Of a stretch of DNA of 64,000 nt, positions 8,997 to 18,226 are shown in pieces. Below the pieces are notes generated by a model. That model did no database searches and was not told the DNA's origin. It was given only the letters and a program-made list of their open reading frames with translations. The translations under genes were made by a program, and so were the position numbers. Source of the DNA: CBDAPU01 sp965198875. Its GTDB lineage: Bacteria; Pseudomonadota; Gammaproteobacteria; Eutrophobiales; Eutrophobiaceae. The first letter of the stretch is position 1; each line of letters begins with the position of its first letter. The stretch is taken from NCBI GenBank assembly GCA_965198875.1, contig CBDAPU010000001.1, positions 2,108,001 to 2,172,000 on the forward strand, given 5' to 3'.

Positions 8997-9748
8997 GTCT
9001 CGGGCAGGCGGTAGCCGTATTTTGTCAGGATCATGTTGGCGGGCCTTGAGAGAAGATAATCTAAAAACTCAGCGCTGGCAGGATCGGCATGGGCGAGCAG
9101 GGCGACATAGTGTCTGACGGGCCGGTGCCATGCCTCAGGTATGACATAGCTGTTGCCGTTATTTAAGAATGGATCCAGTGCGAGGAAAGAGGTGGGGATA
9201 ATACACAGATCCACATTGCCGGATGTGCAAAATTGCATGGCCTGGGCTGCATTCTCACCCAGCAGCAATTTATTTTGCCCTATCGCCCATAGGCCGGCGC
9301 TTTTTAACGCCTGCGCCGCCGCCAAACCATAGGGCGCATGCTCCGGGTTGGCGATCACCATTTTACGAAAATCACCGTATTGCAGATGTCTTAATACGCC
9401 TGCCAATGTCGTTGGCGGTATTTGCGATTCATCCGGTATATAAAGACCGATGCGCCCGAGGGCCCATTCCTTGACGACACCGGGATGAACACCATGGCGT
9501 TCTATAAAGTCGATGTATTTTTTATCGGCGGATATAAACACCTTGAAAGGCGCACCCTGGATAATTTGTCTGGCAAAATTACCCGATGAGCCAAAGGTCA
9601 ACTCGATCTTCATGCCTTTGTCGAGGTAGAAGGCGGTGTTGATCTCATCCACCGCCTGGGTGAGGTTCGATGCAACAGCCACAAAGGTTGCATCCGCCCG
9701 CGCCCCGATCATAAAAAATAAAAGCATAAGGCAACATAGGGTTCGCAT
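8978..9748 (-). CDS. modA: Molybdate-binding periplasmic protein ModA
   Basis: Solute-binding protein for molybdate/tungstate. I chose the ATG at 9748 because it begins a signal peptide (MRTLCCLMLLFFMIGARADA) with likely cleavage after ADA or nearby; an in-frame extension to 9841 would bury this signal. The mature protein starts TFVAVASNLTQAVDEI and contains FGSSGNFARQI, the conserved anion-contact segments of ModA, followed by PFKVFISADKKYID. With this start it is 256 aa, typical for the family. First gene of modABC. Confidence 0.88.
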   Translation of the reverse strand: MRTLCCLMLLFFMIGARADATFVAVASNLTQAVDEINTAFYLDKGMKIELTFGSSGNFARQIIQGAPFKVFISADKKYIDFIERHGVHPGVVKEWALGRIGLYIPDESQIPPTTLAGVLRHLQYGDFRKMVIANPEHAPYGLAAAQALKSAGLWAIGQNKLLLGENAAQAMQFCTSGNVDLCIIPTSFLALDPFLNNGNSYVIPEAWHRPVRHYVALLAHADPASAEFLDYLLSRPANMILTKYGYRLPETWTGRP

Positions 9749-9835
9749 GGGGCGGACTATATCAAACTTAACCCCCGGGCCAATAACAAACGGAGCTTGA
9801 CATGCGCGGTCTTTATTCGCCTGCATACCTGCATA

Positions 9836-9938
9836 CAACACCCCTGCCCATAGCGTGCAAATGGAAAGCGCTTATTATGTGTGTCATTAGAGTCAGAAGA
9901 CAAACAACACCTACCCGTAGCGTGCAAATGGAAAGCGC
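9836..9938. repeat. Pair of imperfect direct repeats of about 40 bp between gor and modA
   Basis: Two copies share an exact 21-base core at 9851-9871 and 9918-9938, 67 bp apart, with further similarity on the left side (caacacc...ccc). The right copy ends exactly at the stop codon of gor. Nothing else in the window carries the core as far as I could see by reading. It may be a fragment of a dispersed intergenic repeat or a pair of regulatory sites for modABC; no ModE-like palindrome is evident. Confidence 0.65.
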
Positions 9939-11315
9939 CTACATGGGCGATGCACTGACGGCCTCATCCCTCGGCTCTCGCATACTGACAAACTCCTCCG
10001 CCGCAGTGGGGTGTATGCCTATGGTGGCGTCAAAGACAGACTTGGTGGCGCCGGCTTTTAATGCGATCCCGAGCCCCTGGACTACCTCACCGGCATCGGC
10101 GCCGACCATGTGCACACCCATCACCCGATCAGTCTCTTTATCGACGATTAATTTCATAAATGTCTTCTCCTCACTGCCTGATAAAGTATGTTTGAGATGG
10201 GTAAATGTCGATGTGTATATGTCTATGTTATTTGATTTCTCCCGCGCCTGCTCTTCGGTTAATCCCACCGTGCCAAGATGAGGTTGACTGAATACACAGG
10301 TGGGAATGTCGTGATAATCGATGATTTTATCCTGATGGTTATACAGGTTACTCGCCAATGCTTCTCCCTCAGCCGTAGCCACCGGGGTGAGGTTCGCCCG
10401 ATCGGTGACGTCACCGATGGCATAAATAGAAGGCGTTGAGCTTTGATAGTTATCATTGACTAACACGGCGCCCTTGTCGTTTAATTTGACATTTGCTAAC
10501 TCAAGCCCCAGCCCGCTGGTGTTAGGCCGACGACCGGTGGCGTACAGGATCAGATCGGTTTCCAGGGAGCCGCCCTCGGCAAGGTTGGCCATGAACTTCG
10601 AGCCCCTCTTCTCAATACTCTTGATAGTGGTGTTAAACAAAAGCCGGACGCCTTTTTTCGCCATTTCCCCGGCAAGAAATTTGCGCGCCTCAGTATCAAA
10701 GCCCCTGAGAAATAGCTCGCCGCGATAAATCAGTGTGGTATCAACCCCCAGACCGTTGAATATCCCGGCAAACTCAACGGCAATATAACCACCGCCGACA
10801 ACGATAATACTTCTCGGCAATGCAGGCAGAAAAAAAGCCTCGTTCGATGAGATGACATGCTCTTTGCCCGGAATAGCCGGTATGTGGGGCCAGCCACCGG
10901 TCGCCACCAGGATCCGCTCGGCGGTAATGGTTCTATCGTCAATGAGAACCGAATGGGGTCCCGTTATCACGGCCCTGCCATCTATTAGCATAGCACCGGC
11001 CTGCTCAAGCAGGTTTTTATAAACGCCGTTTAGCCTTTCAATCTCCCTGTTCTTGTTGGTGAGCAGCGTATCCCAGTTAAAGGCGCAGTGATGGGCTTGC
11101 CAGCCAAACCCCGCGGCGTCATTAAAATCTTCGTGAAAGTGGGCGGCATAGGTGAATAATTTTTTCGGGACACAGCCCACGTTGACGCAGGTGCCACCCA
11201 GGTAGCGCTCCTCAGCGATGGCCACTGTGGCGCCGAATCCGGCGGACATGCGAGCGGCGCGAACACCGCCTGAGCCGGCGCCGATGACAAATAAATCGTA
11301 ATCAAATGCAGACAT
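9939..11315 (-). CDS. gor: Glutathione-disulfide reductase
   Basis: 458 aa FAD/NADPH flavoenzyme that regenerates reduced glutathione in the cytoplasm. The N-terminal FAD site is VIGAGSGGVRAAR, the redox-active pair is Cys43/Cys48 in GGTCVNVGCVPKK, the NADPH-binding fold has VVGGGYIAVEFA, the second FAD motif is YAIGDV, and the catalytic base lies in the C-terminal HPTAAEE. GGTCVNVGCVPKK is the glutathione-reductase form of the motif rather than the dihydrolipoamide or mercuric forms. It is followed by modABC about 190 bp downstream in the same direction. Confidence 0.92.
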   Translation of the reverse strand: MSAFDYDLFVIGAGSGGVRAARMSAGFGATVAIAEERYLGGTCVNVGCVPKKLFTYAAHFHEDFNDAAGFGWQAHHCAFNWDTLLTNKNREIERLNGVYKNLLEQAGAMLIDGRAVITGPHSVLIDDRTITAERILVATGGWPHIPAIPGKEHVISSNEAFFLPALPRSIIVVGGGYIAVEFAGIFNGLGVDTTLIYRGELFLRGFDTEARKFLAGEMAKKGVRLLFNTTIKSIEKRGSKFMANLAEGGSLETDLILYATGRRPNTSGLGLELANVKLNDKGAVLVNDNYQSSTPSIYAIGDVTDRANLTPVATAEGEALASNLYNHQDKIIDYHDIPTCVFSQPHLGTVGLTEEQAREKSNNIDIYTSTFTHLKHTLSGSEEKTFMKLIVDKETDRVMGVHMVGADAGEVVQGLGIALKAGATKSVFDATIGIHPTAAEEFVSMREPRDEAVSASPM

Positions 11316-11517
11316 GATTGTTAAGGCATTTTATGGCAATGGTAGAGCGGTTTATTGTACGGCAATAACAACACGGATCGAACCTTTGCAGAAGTCCGTA
11401 CTCAAAATGCGCTCTTCAGCTTGTTTGACTTCTCAACGGCCAGACAGCATTGATGTGAATAGTGGGTTTCGGTATCGAGGGCAACCTCATCAAGCGCTAC
11501 CCTTAACAGGGCATGGT

Positions 11518-13665
11518 TTAACCTAATCGAAAGGCGTGAAACCGCTTCAGTAATGTAAGAACGCTCTCTGGGGCATGGGCTTTTTTCCAGTTACCGGCGA
11601 CAAATTTATTTGCCTCAACCAGGGTCGGGTAAATATGGATGGCGCCGAGTATTTTATTTAATCCAATGCCGTGTTTCATTGCGGTGATGAACTCGATGAT
11701 CAGATCTCCGGCATGGGCGCTGACGATCGTCGCCCCCAGGATTGTATCCTTACCGGGAACGGTCAGCACTTTAATGAGCCCATGGGCGGCCTCATCGGCA
11801 ATCGCCCGATCCAGCTCGCCAATGTCATAGGTGGTGACCTCATAGGGAGTATTGCTCTGTTTTGCTTGAAGTTCATTTAGGCCGACACGGGCCACTTCCG
11901 GATCGGTAAATGTGGCCCAGGGAATAACGGAATAATCGGCTTTGAATTGTTTCAAAGGCGAGAGGAGCGCATTGACCGAGGCGTACCAGGCCTGATGGGA
12001 TGCGGTATGGGTGAATTGATAGGGCCCCGCCACATCACCACAAACATAGATATTGGGATAGATGGTTTGCAGGCATGCGTTTTTTTCAACGGTGCCATCG
12101 CCCGCAAGCGGTATGCCGAGCTCATCAAGCCCCAGGCCTTGCGTATTGGCTTTTCGTCCCACTGCAACCACCATCTCATCGAATTCGATTTCAACCTCTT
12201 TGCCCCTGTGCTCGCAAACCAGGGTCTTGCCGCCCTTTTCCCGTTTTATATTTATCGCCCGATGATCGGTGAGCACGCGCACGCCTTCTTCTCTAAATCG
12301 TGTTTCTATGAGCTGAGAGATCTCCGCATCTTCTCTTGCGAGTATGCGAGGCAACATCTCCACCTGTGTGACATGACTGCCTAGACGGGCAAAACATTGC
12401 GTCAGCTCCGAGCCTATGGGCCCGCCGCCCAGGACCACCAGCCGCTTCGGCAGTTTACGCATATCCCACAGTGTATCTGAGGTGAGGTAGTTGATCTCGG
12501 TGAGCCCGGGGATGGGCGGCACAAACGGTCTTGCACCGGTAGCGATGATGATGTTTTTTGTGGTTAAGGTTTTACCGTCAACCTCAACGTGATAGGGGGA
12601 GGCGATCCTCGCATCGCCGGTAATACACTCAACACCCAGTGAGGTATAGCGCTCAATGGAGTCGTGTGGTTCGATGGTCTTAATGACCCGCCGTACCCGT
12701 TCCATGATGTCGGCAAAATCAAATTCCACAGCCATCTTCTTTATCCCATAGGATGGCGCTCGTCTGGCCTGTGCGATCAGCTTGGCGGAGCGGATCAGGG
12801 CCTTTGAGGGGACGCAGCCGGTGTTCAGGCAATCGCCGCCCATCTTCTCTCTTTCGATCAAGGTCACGTTGGCCTTCAGCGCTGCGGCAATATAAGCGGC
12901 CACCAAGCCGGCGGAGCCGGCGCCGATGACGATGATGTTGCGATCGAATTTCCCTGGTTTGGCAAACTGTTTCATGGTTGATCTTGAGCGTCTTCGCCTT
13001 TTGAAGTAAGCCACGGCTTTCTTTGCAATCAATGGAAACAAGCCCAGCAGGATAAATGACAGCAACAACTCCGCTGATAAAATATCGCTCACCTGTTGGA
13101 TTTTTGCCAGTTGTGTGCCGGCATTCACATACACCACCGTGCCGGCCAACATACCTGCCTGGCTAACAAGAAAAAAGCGCACCGCCCTGATCGTGGTTAA
13201 ACCCATCAGCAGATTGATAATAAAAAAGGGAAACAAAGGCACCAAGCGCAAGGTGAAAAGATAAAACGCACCTTCCTCATCCATGCCTTTATTGATCGCA
13301 GTTAATTTGTCGGCGAAACGTCTCTGAACCCACTCTCTGAAAAGATAGCGGGATAGCAGAAAAGCCAGTGTCGCCCCTATTGTCGAGGCAAAGGAGACAA
13401 TGACGGTGCCCCAGAGGAGGCCGAATATGGCGCCACCGGCCAGGGTCAGGATTGCAGCGCCGGGCAGGGACAGTCCGGTGATGAGAATGTAAAGAGAAAA
13501 ATACGACAGGATCGTCGCTGATCTGTTTTCTACGTAAAATGCGCTGAGTGCGTGTTGTTTTTCTTTCAGGTAAGGGAGATGAAAATAGTGACCCAAATCA
13601 AACATAAAAAACAACCCGATCAGGATGGCAATGCTGATCAGCAGTGTTGTTTTGGGTTTACTCAT
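11518..13665 (-). CDS. DedA/TVP38-like membrane domain fused to FAD-dependent disulfide oxidoreductase
   Basis: 715 aa two-part protein. Residues 1 to about 230 form a polytopic VTT/TVP38-TMEM64 (SNARE-associated) domain, with the signature region from ALTLAGGAIFG-like helices through RLVPLFPFFIINLLMG. After a basic linker (KRRRRSRS), residues about 240-715 form a complete pyridine nucleotide-disulfide oxidoreductase: FAD motif VIGAGSAGLVAA, redox pair in GGDCLNTGCVPSK (about 284-289), NAD fold VLGGGPIGSELTQ, second FAD motif YVCGDVAG and C-terminal dimer motif HIYPTLVEA. The mercuric-reductase C-terminal Cys pair is absent. The fusion is known in proteobacterial genomes but its substrate is not; a membrane-tethered disulfide or quinone-linked role is inference. 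Confidence 0.85.
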   Translation of the reverse strand: MSKPKTTLLISIAILIGLFFMFDLGHYFHLPYLKEKQHALSAFYVENRSATILSYFSLYILITGLSLPGAAILTLAGGAIFGLLWGTVIVSFASTIGATLAFLLSRYLFREWVQRRFADKLTAINKGMDEEGAFYLFTLRLVPLFPFFIINLLMGLTTIRAVRFFLVSQAGMLAGTVVYVNAGTQLAKIQQVSDILSAELLLSFILLGLFPLIAKKAVAYFKRRRRSRSTMKQFAKPGKFDRNIIVIGAGSAGLVAAYIAAALKANVTLIEREKMGGDCLNTGCVPSKALIRSAKLIAQARRAPSYGIKKMAVEFDFADIMERVRRVIKTIEPHDSIERYTSLGVECITGDARIASPYHVEVDGKTLTTKNIIIATGARPFVPPIPGLTEINYLTSDTLWDMRKLPKRLVVLGGGPIGSELTQCFARLGSHVTQVEMLPRILAREDAEISQLIETRFREEGVRVLTDHRAINIKREKGGKTLVCEHRGKEVEIEFDEMVVAVGRKANTQGLGLDELGIPLAGDGTVEKNACLQTIYPNIYVCGDVAGPYQFTHTASHQAWYASVNALLSPLKQFKADYSVIPWATFTDPEVARVGLNELQAKQSNTPYEVTTYDIGELDRAIADEAAHGLIKVLTVPGKDTILGATIVSAHAGDLIIEFITAMKHGIGLNKILGAIHIYPTLVEANKFVAGNWKKAHAPESVLTLLKRFHAFRLG

Positions 13666-13759
13666 TCGCCGCTCATCATCTTTTATTTATTTCAGCCTGT
13701 TCGCTTATTTATCGCTACTCTCGGTCAATTATGCCATGACGTCCGCATGCCAGGCCGGT

Positions 13760-15013
13760 TTATTCCCGGCTCTCCAACACCTTAACCTGCACTGACTTTA
13801 CTGCATTATCGATCACCTGGCGGATCTCCATGGTGAGATTATCTATCCTCAAACTCGTTCCCGGTTCGGGAATAGCTTCAAGTCTCTCCAGGATCAAGCC
13901 GTTTAAGGTCTTCGCTCCCCCCGATGGCAATGCCCAGTGAAGCCGGCGGTTAATGTCACGGATGGTGGCGCTGCCGTCAATGAGATAGGTGCCGTCCTCC
14001 TGCGCCAGGATATCAACATGATACGTTTGCACATCGGTGGTGAACTCACCGACGATCTCCTCCAGAATATCTTCAAGCGTGATCAGACCCTGTATCACGC
14101 CGTACTCATCCACCACAAAGGCCAGTCGTTTTTTTAATCTCTGGAAATTCAGTAATTGCCTGTGCAGCGGGGTGCCGAGGGGAACAAAATAAGGCTCCAG
14201 GGCAATGTCTTTAAGGGCTGATCTGGAGAGCTCATCATGGCCTTTTAATATCCTCGGCAGCCGTCTTGCGTGAATAACGCCTATTATGGCGTCCAGGGTT
14301 TCATTATAAAGTGGCAAGCGGGTATGTGAGCTCTGCGTGATGGCGTGCATCGTCTCGTTTAAGTCTTCGCTGATATCGATCCCGGTGATGTCGGCTCGAG
14401 GCACCATGACCTCTTCAACTGTTGTGCTCTCAAGCTCAAAGATACTCAGCAACCAGTCCTGATGTTGATCCGGGGCCCGCTGTCCCGCCCTGAGCTTATC
14501 CCTTAAAAGAGCGGCGTCATCTTGCGCTTCGGGTTTTATGCCAAGAGCCAACAACAGGCCATTGGCCATGTTGTTGGCTAACCATGTGAGGGGATAACAC
14601 ACAATCGACAGTGGCTTCAGGATATAGGCGGCGAGAGATGCAATGCGCTCAGGGCGGGAGACCGCCAGCGTTTTTGGCGTCACCTCGGCAAAAACCAGAA
14701 AGATAAACGCTAAAATAAAAGGGCCGAGAACATAGCCCGGATCGCCTATCAATCGCACTGCGATGAAGGCGCCCAGGAGGGCGGCGTAGAAATAAACAAC
14801 ATGATTGGCGAGTAAAATCAAACCCGGCAGATGCTCCGGGTGTTTTAACAGCGCTGTGGTGAGTATGGCGCTCCGGCGCTTCTCGCCAGCCGGACGCTTA
14901 AGTGGATAGCGGTTCAAGGCCATCATGGCGGCCCCTGAGATGGAGATAAAAGCGGATAAAAAAATCAGCAGCAACAGGCCGCCCAATAGCAGGTGCAGGG
15001 GAATATCGTCCAA
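13760..15013 (-). CDS. CNNM/CorC-family transporter with DUF21 and CBS domains (CorB/YfjD-like)
   Basis: 417 aa. Hydrophobic N-terminal DUF21 region (about 1-180, ending in LSIVCYPLTWL), a paired CBS module (about 200-320; MVPRADITGIDISEDL and AFVVDEYGVIQGLITLEDILEEIVGE) and a C-terminal CorC/HlyC domain (YLIDGSATIRDINRRL). Members influence Mg2+/Co2+ resistance. In many gammaproteobacteria this gene sits beside ypjD and ffh exactly as here, which supports the YfjD/CorB assignment. It is transcribed away from ypjD with a hairpin-containing gap of about 200 bp. Confidence 0.88.
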   Translation of the reverse strand: MDDIPLHLLLGGLLLLIFLSAFISISGAAMMALNRYPLKRPAGEKRRSAILTTALLKHPEHLPGLILLANHVVYFYAALLGAFIAVRLIGDPGYVLGPFILAFIFLVFAEVTPKTLAVSRPERIASLAAYILKPLSIVCYPLTWLANNMANGLLLALGIKPEAQDDAALLRDKLRAGQRAPDQHQDWLLSIFELESTTVEEVMVPRADITGIDISEDLNETMHAITQSSHTRLPLYNETLDAIIGVIHARRLPRILKGHDELSRSALKDIALEPYFVPLGTPLHRQLLNFQRLKKRLAFVVDEYGVIQGLITLEDILEEIVGEFTTDVQTYHVDILAQEDGTYLIDGSATIRDINRRLHWALPSGGAKTLNGLILERLEAIPEPGTSLRIDNLTMEIRQVIDNAVKSVQVKVLESRE

Positions 15014-15064
15014 GTAAAAACTTGCCTCAAGGCTAAAATGAGCTGGTATTTTCCGCTTAATTGA

Positions 15065-15099
15065 GGCGATGATGCAAGCGCTTAAATCCCATCATCGCC
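15065..15099. other. Perfect 10-bp inverted repeat between ypjD and corC
   Basis: Arms at 15065-15074 and 15090-15099 are exactly complementary around a 15-nt loop. On the minus strand no T-run follows, so a classical intrinsic terminator is not supported; on the plus strand a short ttattta follows. It could be a processing hairpin separating ypjD from the corC message. Confidence 0.5.
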
Positions 15100-15210
15100 C
15101 TTATTTATTCGCCCCCGGTGCAACCGGCCTGTCCTCAAGAACCTCGTACCTTGTAGGGATAAAAAATATATAAGATGATGCGCTACTGGTGATCAGGTTA
15201 TCTTCATTAT

Positions 15211-16020
15211 CTACACCCTGTTCAATATGATCTCAAGGACCAGTTTTGAGCCGAAGTAGGCCAGCAACAGCGAAATAAAACCACCCAGTGTCCAATGGAT
15301 CAGTTTTCTGCCTCGCCAACCTCTACTCCATCGCCCCCAGAGAACCACCGCAAAGATGAGCCAGGCCAGTATAGAGAAGACCACTTTGTGGGATAGGTGT
15401 TGTTCAAATATGTCATGTATAAACATCAAACCCGTGGCCAGGCTAAGGCTCAACAGGAAAAAACCGATACTCAAAACCTGGATCAGAAATGCCTCCATGG
15501 TTTGCATGGGGGGGAGAATGTTCATGACCTTCATGGCCTGTCTTTCTCTTAGCTGCCTTTCCTGAAAAGCCAGGATGATCGACTGCACCGTAGCGATGGC
15601 GAGCAAGCCGTAAGCGCTTACCGATAGTAAGATGTGCATTCTCAGGCCGACAGAGGCGGGATCTGAGATGATGTAGGCGCCGGGCAAGGTGCTCTCAAGT
15701 AACAGGGAGAGGGCGGCCAGTGGAAAGAAAATAATCGCCAGATTACCCATCGGCCTGAATGAGCCGATCAGGATGATGATCACCGCTACCACCCAGCTCA
15801 TCAACGAGAAGGCATGATAAAACCCTAAGTTCATGCCCTCCCGGGTGATGATGTGTTGGTAGAGGATGAGCCCGTGGGCGGCGATGGTGAGCAGGGCAAG
15901 TGCGCCTGTCGCTATGTTAAATGGCTCCGCCGCCAAACCCAGGCGAAATATCCTTACCCCCAACCAGCAGGCGGCGATCAAATAGAGCAATATGGTAACA
16001 ACACTGATAATGGTGAACAT
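15211..16020 (-). CDS. ypjD: Inner-membrane cytochrome c assembly-like protein YpjD
   Basis: 269 aa, eight or so hydrophobic segments, CcsA/CcmC-like heme-handling fold. Key region: LRMHILLSVSAYGLLAIATVQS and a C-terminal SHKVVFSILAWLIFAVVLWGRW with the conserved His; GFYHAFSLMSWVV is another family landmark. The ATG at 16020 begins directly with a membrane helix; an upstream in-frame start at 16062 would add 14 residues. Divergent from ffh and upstream of the CorC-type gene, the standard ypjD context. Its physiological role in E. coli is not settled. Confidence 0.83.
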   Translation of the reverse strand: MFTIISVVTILLYLIAACWLGVRIFRLGLAAEPFNIATGALALLTIAAHGLILYQHIITREGMNLGFYHAFSLMSWVVAVIIILIGSFRPMGNLAIIFFPLAALSLLLESTLPGAYIISDPASVGLRMHILLSVSAYGLLAIATVQSIILAFQERQLRERQAMKVMNILPPMQTMEAFLIQVLSIGFFLLSLSLATGLMFIHDIFEQHLSHKVVFSILAWLIFAVVLWGRWSRGWRGRKLIHWTLGGFISLLLAYFGSKLVLEIILNRV

Positions 16021-16139
16021 GGGGGAGCATATGCTTAAAAGTAACCCTGCATATAGTGTCATATTTAAGTGGACGCTGAAAGATCAGAGAACCTGCGATG
16101 AGTTGAAACCGCACAAAAACTGCCGCAATGGCCGATTCC

Positions 16140-16148
16140 TGCTAGAGT
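16140..16148 (+). promoter_or_regulatory. Putative extended -10 promoter of ffh
   Basis: The sequence tgctagagt fits an extended -10 element (TG-n-TAGAGT) about 45 bp before the ffh ATG. The -35 region is weak, as is common with extended -10 promoters. Assigned by eye only. Confidence 0.4.
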
Positions 16149-16192
16149 CTCGGCGCTGTTTTTGAACACTTCATCACCAAATCGGAAAAAAT

Positions 16193-17548
16193 ATGCTTGA
16201 TAACCTGACAGCCAGATTTAGCCAGATCGTAAAAGGCTTAAAAGGGCAGGCACGTCTGACGGAGGAGAATATTGCGGGCGCTTTAAGGGAAGTGCGTATG
16301 GCCCTGTTGGAGGCGGATGTGGCGCTACCTGTTGTGACGGGGTTTATTGAGCGGATAAAAAACAAGGCCCCGGGGCGGGAAGTATCGACCAGCCTCACAC
16401 CCGGGCAGGCGCTCATCAAGATCGTCCAGGATGAACTCATTGAACTGATGGGGGGAGCGAACACGTCCTTGAATTTAAACACCCCGCCTCCGGCGATTAT
16501 TTTGATGGCGGGTTTGCAGGGGGCGGGCAAGACGACAACGGTGGCGAAGTTAGGCCGCTGGCTTCGGGAGAAGGAAAACAAAACCGTCATGGTGGCCAGT
16601 TGTGATGTGTACAGGCCGGCGGCAATCGAGCAGTTAAGGCTGCTCGCAGAGGATAACCGCATTGAGCATTTTCCCTCGACAGAGCAGCAGCGGCCGGTAG
16701 ACATCGCCCGGGGTGCACTAAAGCAGGCCAGGGCAAAGTTTATGGACGCCCTGATCATTGACGCCGCCGGCCGGTTGCATGTCGATGAAGAGATGATGTC
16801 GGAGATCAAGGCCATCCATCATGCGGTTCATCCCTCCGATACATTATTCGTTGTGGATAGCATGATGGGGCAGGATGCGGTGAATGCGGCGAGGGCCTTT
16901 GACGAGGCATTGGACCTGACCGGCGTTGTGTTGACCAAGATCGATGGCGATGCCCGAGGTGGCGCCGCTTTGTCCGTGCGCCAGATAACCGGTAAACCGA
17001 TTGTATTTATGGGCACGGGCGAGAAGTCAACGGAGCTGTCTTTGTTTTATCCCGACAGGATGGCCTCCCGGATCCTGGGCATGGGGGATGTGCTGAGCCT
17101 GATCGAGGAAGTGGAAGAGAAAGCGGACAGGGAAAAAGCACAGAAGATCGCCAGGAAACTGAAAAAAGGAAAAGGCTTTGATCTGGATGATTTTCAGGGG
17201 CAGATAAGGCAGATGCAAAGTATGGGAGGGCTGGCCGGCTTGCTCGATAAAATGCCCGGTATGCAAGCACTACCGCAAGGAGCAGTACACCAGGCTAATG
17301 ATGATGAGCTGGTCAAAATTGAAGCGATCATCAATTCCATGACGCCGAAGGAACGCCAGTTTCCAACGCTCATCAATGGCTCCAGAAAAAAGCGCATCGC
17401 ATCCGGCTCAGGCAGGCGAGTTCAGGATGTGAACCGTTTGTTGAAGCAGTTTAACCAGATGCAAAAAATGATGAAGAAACTGAGCAAAAAGGGCGGCATG
17501 GCGAGGATGATGCGTGGCCTGGGGGGCGCTTCGGAATTTAGGCCATAA
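16193..17548 (+). CDS. ffh: Signal recognition particle protein Ffh
   Basis: 451 aa GTPase that binds 4.5S RNA and signal sequences and delivers ribosomes to FtsY. N domain (1 to about 85) starts MLDNLTARFSQIVKGLKG; the G domain has P-loop GLQGAGKTTT, DVYRPAAIEQL (the SRP insertion region), DAAGRLHVDEEM, TKIDGDARGGAALS and the GTGEK closing motif. The Met-rich M domain (about 320-451) has FDLDDFQGQIRQMQSMGGL and the RNA-binding SGSGRRVQDVNRLLKQF. Divergent from ypjD. The usual downstream rpsP is absent; a convergent dsbB follows. Confidence 0.96.
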   Translation: MLDNLTARFSQIVKGLKGQARLTEENIAGALREVRMALLEADVALPVVTGFIERIKNKAPGREVSTSLTPGQALIKIVQDELIELMGGANTSLNLNTPPPAIILMAGLQGAGKTTTVAKLGRWLREKENKTVMVASCDVYRPAAIEQLRLLAEDNRIEHFPSTEQQRPVDIARGALKQARAKFMDALIIDAAGRLHVDEEMMSEIKAIHHAVHPSDTLFVVDSMMGQDAVNAARAFDEALDLTGVVLTKIDGDARGGAALSVRQITGKPIVFMGTGEKSTELSLFYPDRMASRILGMGDVLSLIEEVEEKADREKAQKIARKLKKGKGFDLDDFQGQIRQMQSMGGLAGLLDKMPGMQALPQGAVHQANDDELVKIEAIINSMTPKERQFPTLINGSRKKRIASGSGRRVQDVNRLLKQFNQMQKMMKKLSKKGGMARMMRGLGGASEFRP

Positions 17549-17560
17549 ACAGCAAGAGCC

Positions 17561-17623
17561 GATCAGTCAGCTTGCGCCCTTCAAGCCCTGTGCATTTATA
17601 GGGCGTCTTTGCGCTGTCTGATC
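17561..17623 (+). terminator. Large imperfect hairpin between convergent ffh and dsbB
   Basis: An 11-base arm at 17561-17571 pairs with 17613-17623 with one mismatch, and an inner stem GCCCT/AGGGC lies between (17585-17605). It sits just after the ffh stop and before the dsbB stop, where a bidirectional terminator would be expected. Only a short T-run (cttt) is present, so efficiency is uncertain. Confidence 0.45.
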
Positions 17624-17710
17624 AGTATGGATGACCTGGCGGCATTCACCTGCCATATAAAGGCAAGTCGCGGGCTCCGGCATTCGCCATTCCCGTCTCA
17701 TTGAAGGCGC

Positions 17711-18226
17711 TTAATCTTTGATCGGCTGCGACTTAAAAAAATGGATAATGAATAAAATCGATAATACCGAAAACCAGAGCAGGCTCCACTGTGCGATACT
17801 CAGTGACAGGAAAGACCAGGCCACCTCGGCGCACTCCCCGGAGCCTGAAAAGACCAGTTTAATGGTTTCTGAGAGGGGCAACACCGCTAACATAAAACTC
17901 AGATCCGGGCCGCATTCCGGCACTAACTCCGGCGGCAAATGCTGTAACCACACTTGCCGGGCTGCTATGCCGGCGCCGGTTATCGCCGCAATAAAAGCGA
18001 GGCCACTGTAGATTTTTTTACCGATATGTTGTGGCCTATGCACAAAGCCAAGCAGACAAATGCCGCCCACAACCATATAGGCCACCCTTTGAAAAACACA
18101 TAAAGGGCAGGGCGTAAGGGCCTGATAAAACTCCAGGTAATAGCCAAAGCCCAGTAACAGCGAGCAGGTTACAAGGATAAGAAAATAGAAGCCCCTGGCG
18201 TTTTGCATCAACTTGTTCATGCTCAA
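17711..18226 (-). CDS. dsbB: Disulfide bond formation protein DsbB
   Basis: 171 aa inner-membrane protein with four helices that reoxidises DsbA and passes electrons to quinone. Both periplasmic cysteine pairs are present: Cys40/Cys43 in TPCPLC and Cys105/Cys132 (VPECGPDL and SGSGECAE). The quinone-site Arg is visible in CVFQRVAYM. The start overlaps the stop of the yheT-like gene by four bases (ATGA), implying coupled translation at the distal end of the sdh cluster. DsbA is not in the window. Confidence 0.92.
   Translation of the reverse strand: MSMNKLMQNARGFYFLILVTCSLLLGFGYYLEFYQALTPCPLCVFQRVAYMVVGGICLLGFVHRPQHIGKKIYSGLAFIAAITGAGIAARQVWLQHLPPELVPECGPDLSFMLAVLPLSETIKLVFSGSGECAEVAWSFLSLSIAQWSLLWFSVLSILFIIHFFKSQPIKD

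Noticed and set aside
9836..9938. Two-repeat CRISPR remnant
   Set aside because: Only two copies with a 67-bp period, no cas genes in the window and no palindromic character in the core.
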